Shown here piece after piece: positions 1 through 10,440 of a stretch of DNA of 64,000 bases. The stretch is from Lithobates sylvaticus (taxonomy: Eukaryota > Chordata > Amphibia > Anura > Ranidae), in the NCBI GenBank assembly GCA_028564925.1, contig CM053026.1:134279155-134343154 (forward strand). Reading direction: 5' to 3'. Numbering within the stretch: position 1 is the stretch's first letter; each line of letters begins with the position of its first letter. The notes below the pieces were generated by a model. That model did no database searches and was not told the DNA's origin. It saw only the letters and a program-made list of their open reading frames with translations. The translations under genes and the position numbers were made by a program.

Positions 1-240
1 GGTGTATTCTGCTATTGCAAAAACACACATTTAGTGCAAAAAAAAAAAAATTTTGCAGTGTTTTCTGCATATCTGCAGGTGTGACATACCCAAATGATAT
101 ATTTTTCTTCTATTGTGCTATTCAAATAAAACATTTTTAGGACAAAAACATTTTTTTTGAATAGCATTTTCTGCATTTTTGTAGGTTTTGAGATACACCG
201 TTTACATACTCTGGGTGTATTCTGCTATTGCAAAAACACA
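1..240. repeat. AT-rich tandem unit, period about 213 bp
   Basis: A 27-base string at position 1 is repeated exactly at 214, which suggests one full unit of about 213 bp and the start of a second. The second copy runs into hAT-like coding sequence near 240. Only one and a bit units are visible, so a true satellite array is inferred, not shown; it may also be an internal duplication of the hAT element that follows. Confidence 0.45.
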
Positions 241-935
241 TGCTGCAGCCTGGCACACATGAGCGATTACATGCTGCAGTGTCCCCGCAATGACTGCCGA
301 GTTGCCCACATTTTAACTGGTGCTGATTACTGGGTGGCCACCCTGCTGGATCCCCATTAAAAGGACAACGTACTGTCCTTAATTACTTCACTGGAGCGTG
401 ATCGTAAGATGCGCGAGTACAAGCGCACGCTGGTAGACGCGCTGCTGGTGGCATTCCCACCTGACAGCGGGGGTACGGTGGAAGCACAAGGCGAAGGCAG
501 AGGAGGAGGAAGAGGTCGCCAACGCAGCCGGGGCACCACCAGCACCTCAGAAGGCAGGGTTAGCATGGCCAAAATGTGGAAAAGCTTTGTCAGCACGCCA
601 CAACAACCAGCACCACCGGCTAAGATGGAACGACTTAGCAGAAGGCAGCATTTCATGGTGGAGCAGTATGTGTGCACACGCCTACACGTACTGAATGACG
701 GGTCTGCCCCCTTCAACTTCTGGGTCTCCAAATTGGGCACATGGCCTGAGCTTGCCCTTTACTCCTTGGAGGTGCTGGCCTGCCCTGCAGCCAGTGTATT
801 ATCTGAACGTGTATTTAGCACGGCAGGGGGGCGTTATCACAGACAAGCGCAGCCGCCTGTCCAGAGCCAATGTGGACAAGTTCACGTTCATTAAAATGAA
901 CCAGACATGGATCCCACAGGACTTGTCCGTACCTT
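240..935 (+). pseudogene. hAT transposase relic, C-terminal half
   Basis: This is the decayed 3' half of an hAT (ZBED/Ac-like) transposase, a nuclear enzyme that excises and reinserts its own element. Visible pieces include a core segment ending YWVATLLDPH (about 325-357), the segment MREYKRTLVDALLVAFPP (409 onward), a Ser/Gly/Arg-rich linker, and the C-terminal dimerisation segment ending LACPAASVLSERVFSTAGG (about 770-830). The reading frame then shifts and continues as DKRSRLSRANVDKFTFIKMNQ to about 900. There are a stop and at least one frameshift, and the N-terminal BED finger is absent or lies left of the window. The same family recurs at 20595-22455 and 34225-38603, where the order of segments matches. 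It cannot encode a working enzyme. Confidence 0.85.
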
Positions 936-1689
936 GTGCAGAATAGACATGTATACCGGTGTTCTAACAAAAACTGTCCGGCCATCAGATAGTGTCCGGC
1001 CACTTACTGTGCAGGCGCAGCGCTTGCGCAGTACGGAGAACAAGGAGATTCACAAAATCTCCGAAGATGAACGGCGCCTGCGCAGTGAGTGCAGGTTCAA
1101 TCCCCACCATCCAAGTGGACATACGGTAGCACATAGTAACAGGGCCCCTCGCGGGCTCGCTTCGCTCACCACTAGGGATGAGCCGAACACCCACCCGTTC
1201 GGCTCGCACCAGAACCCGCGAACGGACCTAAAGTCCGTGCGAGCTTTAGAACCCTATTAGTTATAATGGATGCGAACGTTCGAAATAAAAAGTGCTAATT
1301 TTAAAGGCTAATATGCATGTTATTGTCATAAAAAGTGTTTGGGGACCTGGGTCCTGCCCCAGGGGACATGTATCAATGCAAATTTTTTTTTTTAAAAACG
1401 GCCGTTTTTTCAGGAGCAGTGATTTTAATAATGCTTAAATTGAAACAATAAAAGTGTAATATTCCTTTAAATTTCATACCTGGGGGGTGTCTATAGTATG
1501 CATGTAAAGGGGCGCATGTTTCCTGTGCTTAGAACTGTCCCTGCAAAAAGTGTAATTTTTGCAGGAAAGAAAGCTATTTAAAATCACTCGCGGCTAATGT
1601 GAATTGACGGCTCCCGTAACACAGAGAACAGTCATTCATTGAAAGTCATTCATAAAAAAAAAGTCATTGATAAAAAATAAAAAAAAATT

Positions 1690-1880
1690 AGTGTGGGGGT
1701 CCCCCCAAATTTTTTTTTATTAAGGGGGACCCCAGGCAAAAAAAAAAAAAAGCGTGGGGGTCCCCCCAAATTCCATAACCAGACCCTTCAGGTCTGGGAT
1801 GGATTTTAAGGGGGACCCCAGCCAAAAAAAAAATGGCGTAGGGTCCCCCTCAAAATCCATACCAGACCTTATCCGAGCAC
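1690..1880. repeat. Subterminal GGGGGACCCC-type palindromic repeats of hAT copy A
   Basis: About three imperfect units of 60-80 bp each combine GTGGGGGTCCCCCC, an A/T tract, an inner palindrome around CCAGACCCTTCAGGTCTGG and AAGGGGGACCCC. The same unit occurs two to three times at about 9110-9300 in hAT copy B. Subterminal repeats are typical transposase-binding regions in hAT elements; that role here is inference. Confidence 0.65.
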
Positions 1881-2334
1881 GCAACCTGGCAGGCCGCAGG
1901 AAAAGAGGGGAGGAGAGCGCCCCCCCTCCCGAACCGTACCAGGCCCCATGCCCTCAACATTGGGAGGATGCTTTGGGGGTCTGAGACCCCCAAAGCACCT
2001 TGTCCCCATGTTGATGAGGACAAGGGCCTCTTCCCCACAACCCTGGCCCGTGGTTGTGGGGGTCTGCGGGCGGGGGGCTTATCGTAATCTAGAAGCCCCC
2101 TTTAACAAGGGGACCCCCAGATCCCACCCCCCCCCCTGTGTGAAATGGTAAGGGGGTACAAAAGTACCCCTACCATTTCACCAAAAAAGTGTCAAAAATT
2201 GTAAAAATGACAGGAGGCGGTCTTTGACAATTCCTTTATTAAAATCTTCTTTCTTCTTTCTTCATCCTTCGGTTTCTTCATCTTCTCCTTCCGTCATCTT
2301 CTTCCATCTTCTTCTTCCATTTTCTTCTTCCTGC

Positions 2335-2749
2335 GATCCGCTTCTTCTTGCGCTGGTCTTCTCGTCCTTCTCGTCCGGCATCATCTTCCATGGCGTCGGC
2401 ATCTGTTCTTCTGTCGGGCCGCTCCTCGCAATGGGAGTCTCCCGCTGTGTGAGGCTTCGCTCCGTCTGACAGGTCTTTTATACGGAGGGCACCTGGTGAC
2501 CCCGCCCCCCTCTGACGTCATGGGGAAAGCCATAGGGAATTCCCCATGACGTCCCCGTGCGTCAGAGGGGGCGGGGTCACCAGGTGCCCTCCATTATAAA
2601 AGACCTGTCAGACGCAGCGAAGCCTCACACAGCGGGAGCCTCCCATTGCGAGGAGTGGCCCAAGAAGAGACATTGACACAGACGCCGACGCCATGGAAGA
2701 AGATGCCGGACGAGAAGGTCGAGAAGACCAGCGCAAGAAGAAGCGGATC
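2335..2749. repeat. Large foldback inside hAT copy A (arms about 200 bp)
   Basis: The left arm (2335-2527) begins GATCCGCTTCTTCTTGCGC and runs to GACGTCATGGGGAA; the right arm (2540-2749) runs TTCCCCATGACGTC to AAGAAGAAGCGGATC. The arms match along most of their length with small indels and are joined by a spacer of about 12 bases, so the single strand would form a hairpin over 400 bases long. The arms enclose GACAGGTCTTTTATA-type sequence and a GGCGGGGTCACCAGG block. No coding signal is seen. Confidence 0.85.
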
Positions 2750-2789
2750 GGCCTCTTATACCGTGGGGCGTGTACTAAAGCCCATGAGC

Positions 2790-2975
2790 TATAATTGGCT
2801 ACAGGCATCCTGCCTGTAGCCAATTATGGCTCTCCTCGCTGCCGGCGCTGTGATTGGCCAAGCATGCGGGGGCACAGTGCATGCTTGGCCAATCATCAGC
2901 CAGCATTGCACTGCGACTGGCGCAATGCATTGCAGGCCGCTCGCATCACATGAATTTGATGCGAGCGGCCCAAAT
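2790..2975. repeat. Array of short hairpins near the right end of hAT copy A
   Basis: Three successive stem-loops are visible: ATTGGCTACAGGCA / TGCCTGTAGCCAAT, GATTGGCCAAGCATGC / GCATGCTTGGCCAATC, and GGCCGCTCGCATCA / TGATGCGAGCGGCC. Similar ATTGG/CCAAT stems occupy the matching position in the hAT at 40080-40205, so the arrangement is conserved in the family. Confidence 0.7.
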
Positions 2976-3189
2976 AGTTCTGGGCTGGCCGAACGGGCGA
3001 ACGCCCGATGTTCGATTCGAACATGGGTTCGAATCGAACACCGGGCCCATCCCTACTCACCACGCTTCGGGCACAGCCTCGCTTGGCTCGGCTTCAACCT
3101 CGGATGGTGTGGCTTGAACCTGGACTCACCGTGCAGGCGCCGTTGGTCTTCGGAGATTTTTGAACAGTGGGACAGAATTCTACACATCA

Positions 3190-3776
3190 CCGGCCTTACC
3201 CAGCCATTGTTGTATTTTTGAACCAGTGTTGGCTACCTCGTCCTCCTCCACCACCGCTTCCACCTACACAGCCACATCCACCGCCACCCAAACCTCCTAC
3301 TCCATATGGACCTCGTCCTCCTAGGTCAAGATTATAATTTTTTATTTTTTTATTTCAAAGTATTTTATTTTCCCACTAGCTTATCCATTAAATTGAATAT
3401 TTTTTTCCAGAAAGGGCGTATTCTGGGGCATTCCCACCATATGTGTGGCATCGTGCCGTTGAGTTTCTGAGGTTCTTAATGACTTTCTGTACCTCTTCTT
3501 TTTTTTTTCTTCTTTTTATGTTATTTTAAGTTATTTCCCTATCCACATTTGTTTGCAGAGCACTTGCCATGCTCTTAAAAACATGTTGTTGCCATTTGCA
3601 GCCCTCTAGCCCTTTCCATTACGTTTTTAAAGCCATTTTAGTCCTCAAAAGTTTGGGTCCCCATTGACTTCAATGGGGTTCGGGTTCGGGGTCAAGTTCG
3701 GTCCTGAACTTAGACTTTTTTCCGAAGTTCGGCCGAACCCGTCGAACCCGAACATCCAGGTGTCCGCTCAACTCTA
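3190..3776 (+). mobile_element. Right end of the outer hAT element
   Basis: The end reads ...CAGGTGTCCGCTCAACTCTA (to 3776), whose complement TAGAGTTGAGCGGACACC has the form of an hAT terminus. Inner inverted GAACCCG/CGGGTTC blocks (3675-3760) lie next to it. The transposase relic at 240-935 points toward this end, as expected if both belong to one element whose left end lies outside the window. A P/H-rich CCTCCTCCACC tract at 3237-3320 fits the 3' non-coding part. Confidence 0.6.
3340..3475 (-). pseudogene. Scrap of L1/Tx1 ORF2 C-terminus
   Basis: On the minus strand this reads about HMWWECPRIRPFWKKIFN, the cysteine-containing segment (HxxWxCP...FW) near the end of L1-clade ORF2 proteins; the same segment appears as HIFWDCPKLKNFWTEI at 28640. 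Only about 40 residues survive. It lies inside the outer hAT element, so it was inserted there or carried along. Confidence 0.6.
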
Positions 3777-5540
3777 CTCCTGAATGAAAGGATAAATAAA
3801 TGGTGTAAGGTATGTGTACTTACTTACAGACTCACAATCCAGGGGTATAAAGGTGTTAGGAGCCAGCACACTTATCTCTGCAGGCAGCTAGAATTAGTTG
3901 TTGGCCTCCCAAAGGACAATAGGGATTTCACTGACAAATGACTGGCTGCATAAGAAGCAGATGGGTGCCACCTCCAGAACTAAATACATTTACAAAATAA
4001 CACTTTTCATTCTGATGTGGATACCCTTTAATCCTGGTTCTTCTTTAAACAAAAAAAGAACACATCGGGGTCAACCAAACAGGTTCACAGTTTCCAGGTT
4101 TACTAAATTTCGAACCCTATTTTTGGAAAATGTTGTAAATTTTGAAAAATATTCCTGCCCTACCTGGAAACCCTGTAAAACTGGAAAAGAAACATATTTA
4201 GATGGAGAGGCCTGTATTTAAAGCAATTATTTATAATGATTGGTCACAGCTATCACATGGTATTGAGTCATTCTTATTGGCTCTGTACCTTTTGCCTGTG
4301 ATCTGCTGTGTTCACTGAACTTAGCATACACAGGCATGATTTGGAGCCCAGTTACCATAGAATGTATTGCTACTCCTTTCTGGAACATTAAGAGAGTAGA
4401 TAGGCAGTATGTGTCTATGTATATATGTATAGTGATTGGTGCACAAGAAATTGTTTTCTTAGCTGAAATATCTCATTTTCAGAAAACAAAGTGTCCATAA
4501 TGATCTAAAATTGTTTCTTGAATTTAAAACATTCACTGTAAGAATTGGCAAACATGGTAAGTATGATCTATTTGACCCAAGCAGTATAGAAAGCTTTTGT
4601 TAGTCCAAAAAAAAAAAGGCAAATTTACTAAAAAATAATTGTAAATAATAAGGAAGAGTAGGATAATTCAGGAACGTTCATCTTGCAATGGTGTTACACA
4701 AATCGGATTTTTCTTTGTACTCCAATCATGCAGTCAATAGGATAGAGGTAAATTAAAAATAAAAACATGTTACATTTAGTTCATATTTAGGTGTTCATGC
4801 ACATATTTTTATTAATTATCTGCATTCTAGCAAATGACTAATAAGATTCTGGAATTTATTCAAATATGTTTTTGTGTGTTGTTACAGTATAATGTAAATG
4901 ACAGCACTGCACATTCCTTTTTTAAAGCATACCCAAAGCAATATGTTTTGTTTTGGCTAGAGTAGATAGCATAAATAAAACCTCTGCTCTTTTTAGTCAT
5001 CTTAGTCCCACTGGGGAGAAGACCCTTAAAGGGACATTGTCATAAGAGACGAATGACTGCTGCCATTACTAAACTCTTCTTGAAAGCTGGCTGGCGGGCT
5101 GTCATTCAGATACTTTGACTTTGGTGCTGTCTGAATTGCTGACCTGGAACAAGTGTAGGGGGTAAGAGGTTGCAACACTTTAGTGGCACCCTTTTACATT
5201 GTGCTTGTTTTGGGTCTGTATCTGAACCATGCTTAGGTTAGTCACAGTCAGGAATCTAGTTTTCTCAGAAGAAGGCCTTCAATGATAGTGTGTATACTTC
5301 TCTCATGACAGAATAACTTTACCTTCCTTACCTGTAGACACAAGAACTGAGAGGATATCATCTCGTAGTCATTTGTCACAGCAACAAATGCCCCAATTAG
5401 AAGATTTATATTTCTGATCTAGTAACAATTCAAATTGTTACCTTTTTTTTCACACCAAATCTCTGTGACAGTGGTCAAACAGAGAGTGTGCATTTCTCCT
5501 GTGAGGACACAGAGGGGAATAAAAACCTAACCTAGCGGAG
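3777..5540. other. Spacer without recognised gene
   Basis: AT-rich DNA with short, non-homologous ORFs only. About 4990-5530 has the look of an amphibian short repeat (an AAAGGGACATTGTC block near 5029 and an ACACAGAGGGGAATAAAAAC block near 5508), but I could not pair terminal repeats. Nothing else is supported. Confidence 0.5.
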
Positions 5541-5850
5541 TATTCTACCATGTTTGCCACTGATTAATGCAGAACGATTGGAGTTTATTCGTCTCTTCTC
5601 CTGGGAGAATAAGTTTAACTTTTGCAGTCGTTCCTCAAAACGGAGGTCCTCCAGCCCCATTATTAGCTGTGTTGCCCTTCTCTGGACTCTTTTCAAGGAC
5701 ATCCTTCCTTAGGACTGGTGACAAGAACTGGGTGGGATACTCATGATGCAGCCAGACCAGAGTCTTGTAAAGTGGTAGAATTATAGTTTTATCTGTTGAG
5801 TAAATACCCTTTCTAATTCATGACAAAATTCTGCTAGCCTTGCATGCTGC
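5541..5850 (-). pseudogene. CR1/L2-type LINE, end of reverse transcriptase ORF
   Basis: Read on the minus strand, the sequence encodes TIILPLYKTLVWLHHEYPTQ, LSPVLRKDV and, after a frameshift, GLEDLRFEERLQKLNLFS followed by EKRR. This is the C-terminal thumb region of jockey-superfamily LINE reverse transcriptases (typical form LYKxLVRPHLEYCVQFWSP...RRATKLI...YEERL..LxLxSLExRR). The same region, from another copy, is seen at 27300-27640. Frame breaks and truncation at both ends show it is an old 5'-truncated insertion. Confidence 0.8.
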
Positions 5851-6482
5851 AGCTTGGTTTGGCAGAGCATTTATGTGAATATGTTTCATTTGTATACTAT
5901 GTATAGCTTAAATAAATTGTTCCTGAAAATTCTTTCAGAAGTAGAAAGAATATTGCATACCAGATTCTGGGAAAAGCACCTGGTTAATGAAAAATGGAGG
6001 ACCAAAAAGAGGAGGTTTCACCCTTGGCTGCCATTCATATTTTGGCATCTGTTCTCTAACAGGCAATTTTAGTATGCAATGGTAAATTTTGATTACTGAA
6101 GTATCGTTACATTTTTTTATTAGGAATCACATACGTTAGGCAGCAGCACTTTGCTTCATACATGCAGAAATTTGACAAGGTGTAATCTCCTAGATATATA
6201 AGCCTCTGGAAAGATTTCCTGTCCAAATAGTAGTATTACCTAAAATTGAAATAATCATTATTTTCTGATGCTTAATCTTGTCTATGTCCACAATTGTATT
6301 TCATGCAATTCTCAGGGAATGGAAAAATAATTCAACTTCTGTCAAAACAGCAGTTTTGCTATTAACAATTATGGATTATTTAAAAATAGCTCACTTCTAT
6401 GCATTTTTTTAGATGAAACTATAGTGTATAGTGCTTATATAGACTATCCTTTTTTAATTAAACATTTGTTTCCATTTTTATT
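5851..6482. other. Spacer without recognised gene
   Basis: AT-rich DNA, no conserved protein or terminal repeats recognised. Confidence 0.5.
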
Positions 6483-7270
6483 TTGATCCGCTTGTGTACT
6501 GCCCGCCTGCAATGTACTGCGGACAGGTGGCCTGTACAGGCACAGCGTGGAAGTGTACGTCCCTGCTTGTTTCCGAGTACAGGGCATGAGCGTGTGTCCC
6601 TGCCCGCCTACTTCCATTGTACACAGCAGGAGTTTGTCAGCAGGTTCTGGTCAATGATTCATGGCTGGTTCTGCTGATTGGCTGGTCTCACAGGTCTCTG
6701 TACAAAAGGATTACTTTTTAAGTTTGCTTTGCAGGGCAAAGAAACAAAGAGATATTTAGTAAAAAGCAGCACACATTACACAAAAGCAGCACACATTTAA
6801 CCCCTTGATTACCTAATTTGTTAACCCCTTCCCAGACAGTGTCATTAGTACATTGACAGTGTATAGTATTACCACTGATCATTGTATTAGTGTACCTGGA
6901 GATGTCAGTGGCAGTTAGGCAGTTCCCACCCAGTGGCAGTGAGTGGCAGATTGTCTGCTGCACTATCACAGTCCCACTATGAGTTGCTGATCACCACCAT
7001 TACTAGTATAAAATAAATATATAAATTAATAAAAAATTCCAGTAAACAGTATATGCCATAGTTTGTAGACAATATAACATTCACCCAAATCAATCATTTT
7101 TACTAAAGACATGTAGTAGCATGTAGCAGAATATATTTTGTCCAAAAAAATTTTTATTGGATATGTTTTATAGCAGAAAAAAATATTGTTTTTTTTTTTT
7201 CAAAATATTAGTTCTGATACAAATTTTGTTATAGTAGCACAGTGCTAAATTTTATAATGACCTTTTTTTT
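6483..7270 (+). mobile_element. Degenerate TTAA-type MITE (5' part)
   Basis: From about 6800 (TTAACCCCTTCCCAGACAGT at 6823) the sequence follows the complete copy at 24998-25985: a CAGTGTCATT block, then GCTGATCACCACCATTACTA, then ATTAATAAAAA and a run of A/T tracts ending in the CAAAATATT region. The GC-richer stretch at 6483-6720 may be the 5' portion of the same repeat. The right terminus is not seen. Confidence 0.55.
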
Positions 7271-7374
7271 TATCAAGGCTGAATTTCAATGAGTGAGCTG
7301 CAATCTAGTTTAGGAATCCTAAATTGTAACTTATAAATACACTTGTGACTTGTGAAAACAAGTGCATTTGTTTT

Positions 7375-7774
7375 AGGTCCATTCCACATGGGGCGGATTT
7401 GTTTAGCTAAGTCCGCCAGCTCAGCAGGAGATCGCTCCATTGATCTCCGCTAAGCCGGCGGATGAAAGGTCTGTCTCTGCTCACTGAGCAGGGCGGGACC
7501 TTTCAGAGCCCCGCTGATTCCTATTGGGAGATTGAACGAAAACGGACAGCATGCTGTCCGTTTTCATCAGATCTCATCCGATCCCATCTGCCAGACGGAT
7601 GGCTGAATGTATCACCATACGTATGATTTTAGCTGATCGGAGGCCAGACGGATGTCAGTGGACACATCTCCACTGACATCCGCCTGCCTATAGAAGTCAA
7701 TGGGTGGCCTGATCGAATCCGCCTGAAAAATGGACAGGCAGATCCGAGTGGGCTTGTCGTGTGAAAGGGGTCTA
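7375..7774. mobile_element. Harbinger-type MITE
   Basis: The left end (AGGTCCATTCCACATGGGG) and right end (CGTGTGAAAGGGGTCT) are imperfect inverted copies next to TA-rich 3-bp sites. The inside is GC-richer than its surroundings and has secondary palindromes such as AAAACGGACAGCATGCTGTCC (centre about 7552). It encodes nothing. The better-preserved copy with a provable TAA duplication lies at 42402-42801. Confidence 0.7.
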
Positions 7775-7866
7775 AAGCATCAGAAGTTTTGAGCAAATTA
7801 GGTCTTAGCGCTAGAAAATCATCAACAAACTTTTATATACAGTATATATATATTCTATATATATAT

Positions 7867-8330
7867 TGTGACATTATGAAAGGTGAGGTTATTGATGGAC
7901 GTTATATTTTACCTTGCATGTGTTTATTTGCTGAGATCTAAGGTGGAATCCGGTCTGGGTTTTACCAGCCACCTTGGCAGGGTTGGTTCTGGACCAGATT
8001 TTACGGTCCACTTGTGTCCACCAACAGGTGGTATAAATAAAGCAGGACTGGAGCAAAGAGTTGCTTTTTGCCTGGGACTCAGGAAGCAAAATACCTGAGA
8101 GAGCTGCTTATAAGAAAAAAGGTTTGCATGATCGTTGTTTTGTGGGTGACTGGGAGAAGCCTTGCACCCGGGAGTTAGGATCCTGCAAATGTTGTCTTGA
8201 TGGCAAGGATTTATTTTCTGTTTTTGTTTATGTTATTTTTATGCAACCTTTAAAAATAATTCTGGCTACAAGTCAGATTTTAAGAAACTTGCCACGGGGA
8301 AGGTGATCCCCCTTGAGCTAACGCCTGACA
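7867..8330 (+). repeat. 5' LTR of the gypsy fossil
   Basis: Starts TGTGACATT and ends GCCTGACA. Most of it is matched by 10042-10440, including the segments TTCTGGACCAGATTTT, GGTGGTATAAATAAAGCAGG (a likely TATA region) and GGTGATCCCCCTTGAGCTAA. The left border abuts a TATA-rich tract. Confidence 0.85.
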
Positions 8331-8652
8331 TATGGTGAATTTGGCGGGCATCTTCCTGAACAAGTGGAAAGATGAAGGATGTGTTAAAGGCCCTGCTACA
8401 GGCCACTGCAACTCAGTAGGAATCCATTCGCCCACAGGAGCAAGAAACCAGCTGGCAGCAGCAGAAAGCCAACAGCCAGGTCCCAGAGGCCACTGCATCA
8501 CAGCAGAAGGCAAATCACCAGTTTGTGGAGGCCCTGGTGGAATTAAAGAAGGGATCCGCAGGTCTGTTGCCAGTGGAACAGAGAATGGTGTGTGCCAGCT
8601 ATTACCTGCAGAAGATAACATCTGTAGATGATGTAGAAGCTTACCTCACAAT

Positions 8653-9395
8653 TAGGGATGAGGCGAACACCCCCCGGTTCGGTTTGCACCAGAACATGCA
8701 AACAGGCAAAGAAAATTGTGCGAACAGGCGAACACCATTAAAAAAAATGGGAAACGAACACGAAAAATTAAAAGTGCTAATTTTAAAGGCTTAGTGTATA
8801 GTGTAAAAGTGTGTAAAAGTGTATGGGGACCCGGGTACTGCCCCAGGGGACATGTATCAATGGAAAAAAAAGTTTTAAAAACAACCGTTTTTTCAGAAGC
8901 AGTGACTTTAATAATGCTTAAAGTGAAACAATAAAAATGAAATATTCCTTTAAATATCGTGCCTGGGGGGGTCCCATTAGTCTGCCTGTAAAGTAGTGCA
9001 TCTTTCCGGTGTTTATTACAGTACCGCAGCAAAATGTAATTTCTAAAGAAAAAATTTAATTTAAAATTGCTTGCGGCTGTTCCCGGCAATATAGATAAAA
9101 AACCATTGAAAAAATGTGTGGTCCTCCCACCAGTCCATACCAGGCCATTTGGGTCTGGTATGGATATTAAGGGGAACTCCACGCCAAAATGTAAAAAAGA
9201 AATGGTGTGGGGTTCCCCCAAAATCCATACCAGGCACTTCAGGTCTGGTATGGATTTTAAGGGGAACCCCATGCCAAAAAAAAAAAAGTGTGGGGGTCCA
9301 TTGGGCGGCATTATTGAAGATGGATGGACATCGCGGGACACTTTTTTATTTTTTAATAAAAGAATTGTCCAAAACTGTCTCCTGTCTTTTTTTTA
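8653..9395. mobile_element. Left part of an hAT element (copy B)
   Basis: Begins TAGGGATGAGGCGAACAC and follows copies A and C through the blocks AAAGTGCTAATTTTAAAGGC and CCCAGGGGACATGTATCAAT, then the palindromic subterminal repeats (9110-9300). It enters gypsy sequence directly. No right terminus is visible; the element stops where gypsy polymerase sequence resumes near 9400, so its right half was lost. Confidence 0.8.
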
Positions 9396-9839
9396 CTTTT
9401 TTATACCCACTTTAGCCCCCATTGCAGCCCCACTGACAGATCTGACGAAGGGTAGAGAGCAGGTCATGATTAAGTGGAATCCGGAGACAGAGAAGGCATT
9501 TCAAATGTTGAAGCCCACTCCTTGTGTACAATCTGTGCTCGTGACCCCAGATTTCACAATTGAGTTTGTGGTACAGACAGATGCCTCTGATGTGGGACTG
9601 GGTGCTGTACTATCCCCAATCGGAGATGGGGAGGAGCACCCAGTGGTCTATCTGAGCAGAAAGCTTAACAGACATGAGAAAAACCATGCCATTGTTGAGA
9701 AGGAATGTTTAGCTATCAAAGGGGCCTTAGATGCCCTGAAGTATTATCTATTGGGGAGACCATTCAAACTAATCACTGATCATGCCCCTCTTAAATGGAT
9801 GTGCAATAACAAGGAGAAAAACAGTCGTGTAATAAGGTG

Positions 9840-10040
9840 TTTCATAGTTTCATAGTTAGTAAGGTTAAATAAAGACATCAGTCCATCCAGTTTAACCTGA
9901 GTGAGTGTCTACAATTGTCCCTATCCCTGTACATTACACACTCACATTGGTCCCTACCCTCAAGGAGCCCACAATCCAAGGTCCCCATTCATATACTAGG
10001 GCCAATTTTTTTGGACAGAAGCCAATTAACCTACCTGCAC
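9840..10040 (+). repeat. SINE-like repeat, fragment 1
   Basis: Starts with a doubled TTTCATAG, then AATAAAGACATCAGTCCATC, CAATTGTCCCTATCCCTGTA and ends CCAATTAACCTACCTGCA. The same sequence recurs at 57547-57782, where it continues into AGGAAACCCACGCAG, and its second half occurs at 55255-55301 plus 56215-56345. It lies at the left edge of the gypsy 3' LTR. Confidence 0.65.
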
Positions 10041-10041
10041 C

Positions 10042-10440
10042 GGGTTTTACCAGCGACCTTGGCAGAGTTGGTTCTGGACCAGATTTTGAGGTCCATTTGT
10101 GTCCACCAATAGGTGGTATAAATAAAGCAGGACTGGAGCAAAGAGTTGCTCTTGGCCTTGGACTCAGGAAGCCAAGTACCTGAGAGAGCTGCTTATAAGA
10201 GAAAAGGTTTGCATGATTGTTGTTTTGTGGGTCACTGGGAGGAGCCTTGCACCCGTGAGTTAGGAACCTGCAAATGTTCAGTTAGTGCCTGGATGGCAAG
10301 GATTTATTTTCTGTTTTTGTTTATGTTATTTTTATGCAACCTTTAAAAATAAACCTGGCTACAAGCCAGATTTTAGGAAACCTGCTGTGAGGACTACCTT
10401 TTTCCCAGGGAAGGTGATCCCCCTTGAGCTAACCCTTGAC
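10042..10440 (+). repeat. 3' LTR of the gypsy fossil (5' part missing)
   Basis: Matches the 5' LTR from GGGTTTTACCAGC onward and ends GCTAACCCTTGAC at a TA microsatellite. Its beginning is replaced by the SINE-like repeat to its left. Confidence 0.85.

Larger units (their letters stand above)
1173..3055. mobile_element. Complete non-autonomous hAT element (copy A)
   Basis: The element begins TAGGGATGAGCCGAAC and ends GGGCCCATCCCTA, which are inverted copies. It is flanked by identical 8-bp duplications CTCACCAC (1165-1172 and 3056-3063), the hallmark of hAT insertion. No transposase is encoded in the 1883 bp. The inside holds subterminal tandem palindromes, a large foldback and several short hairpins. 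The same left terminus is seen at 8653 and 33311 and the same right terminus at 40319 and 50589, so it was probably mobilised by the transposase family represented at 34225-38603. Confidence 0.9.
960..3180. repeat. Inverted-repeat MITE split by an hAT insertion
   Basis: About 1060-1164 and 3064-3165 are inverted copies of each other. Reading the right side on the minus strand gives the same order of blocks: ATCTCCGAAGA, then CGGCGCCTGC, GTGAGT, CAGGTTCAA and CCATCC. The two arms are separated exactly by the 8-bp-flanked hAT at 1173-3055, so before that insertion they formed a compact foldback element of a few hundred bases. Its outer ends and target duplication are not clear. Confidence 0.6.
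7867..10440 (+). mobile_element. Ty3/gypsy LTR retrotransposon fossil
   Basis: A broken Ty3/gypsy-family element in plus orientation. Parts, in order: 5' LTR (7867-8330), a remnant of a gag-type region (about 8390-8650), a remnant of the polymerase region covering the end of reverse transcriptase and RNase H (about 9400-9830), and a 3' LTR (10042-10440). An hAT left end (8653) and a SINE (9840-10040) are inserted in it. It is heavily reduced, with much of the internal region gone and several breaks; the divergence between the two LTRs and the later insertions suggest considerable age. It now acts only as anonymous repeat DNA. Confidence 0.85.

Noticed and set aside
357-740. 127-codon minus-strand ORF at the left edge
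   Set aside because: It is the antisense shadow of the hAT transposase relic read on the plus strand.
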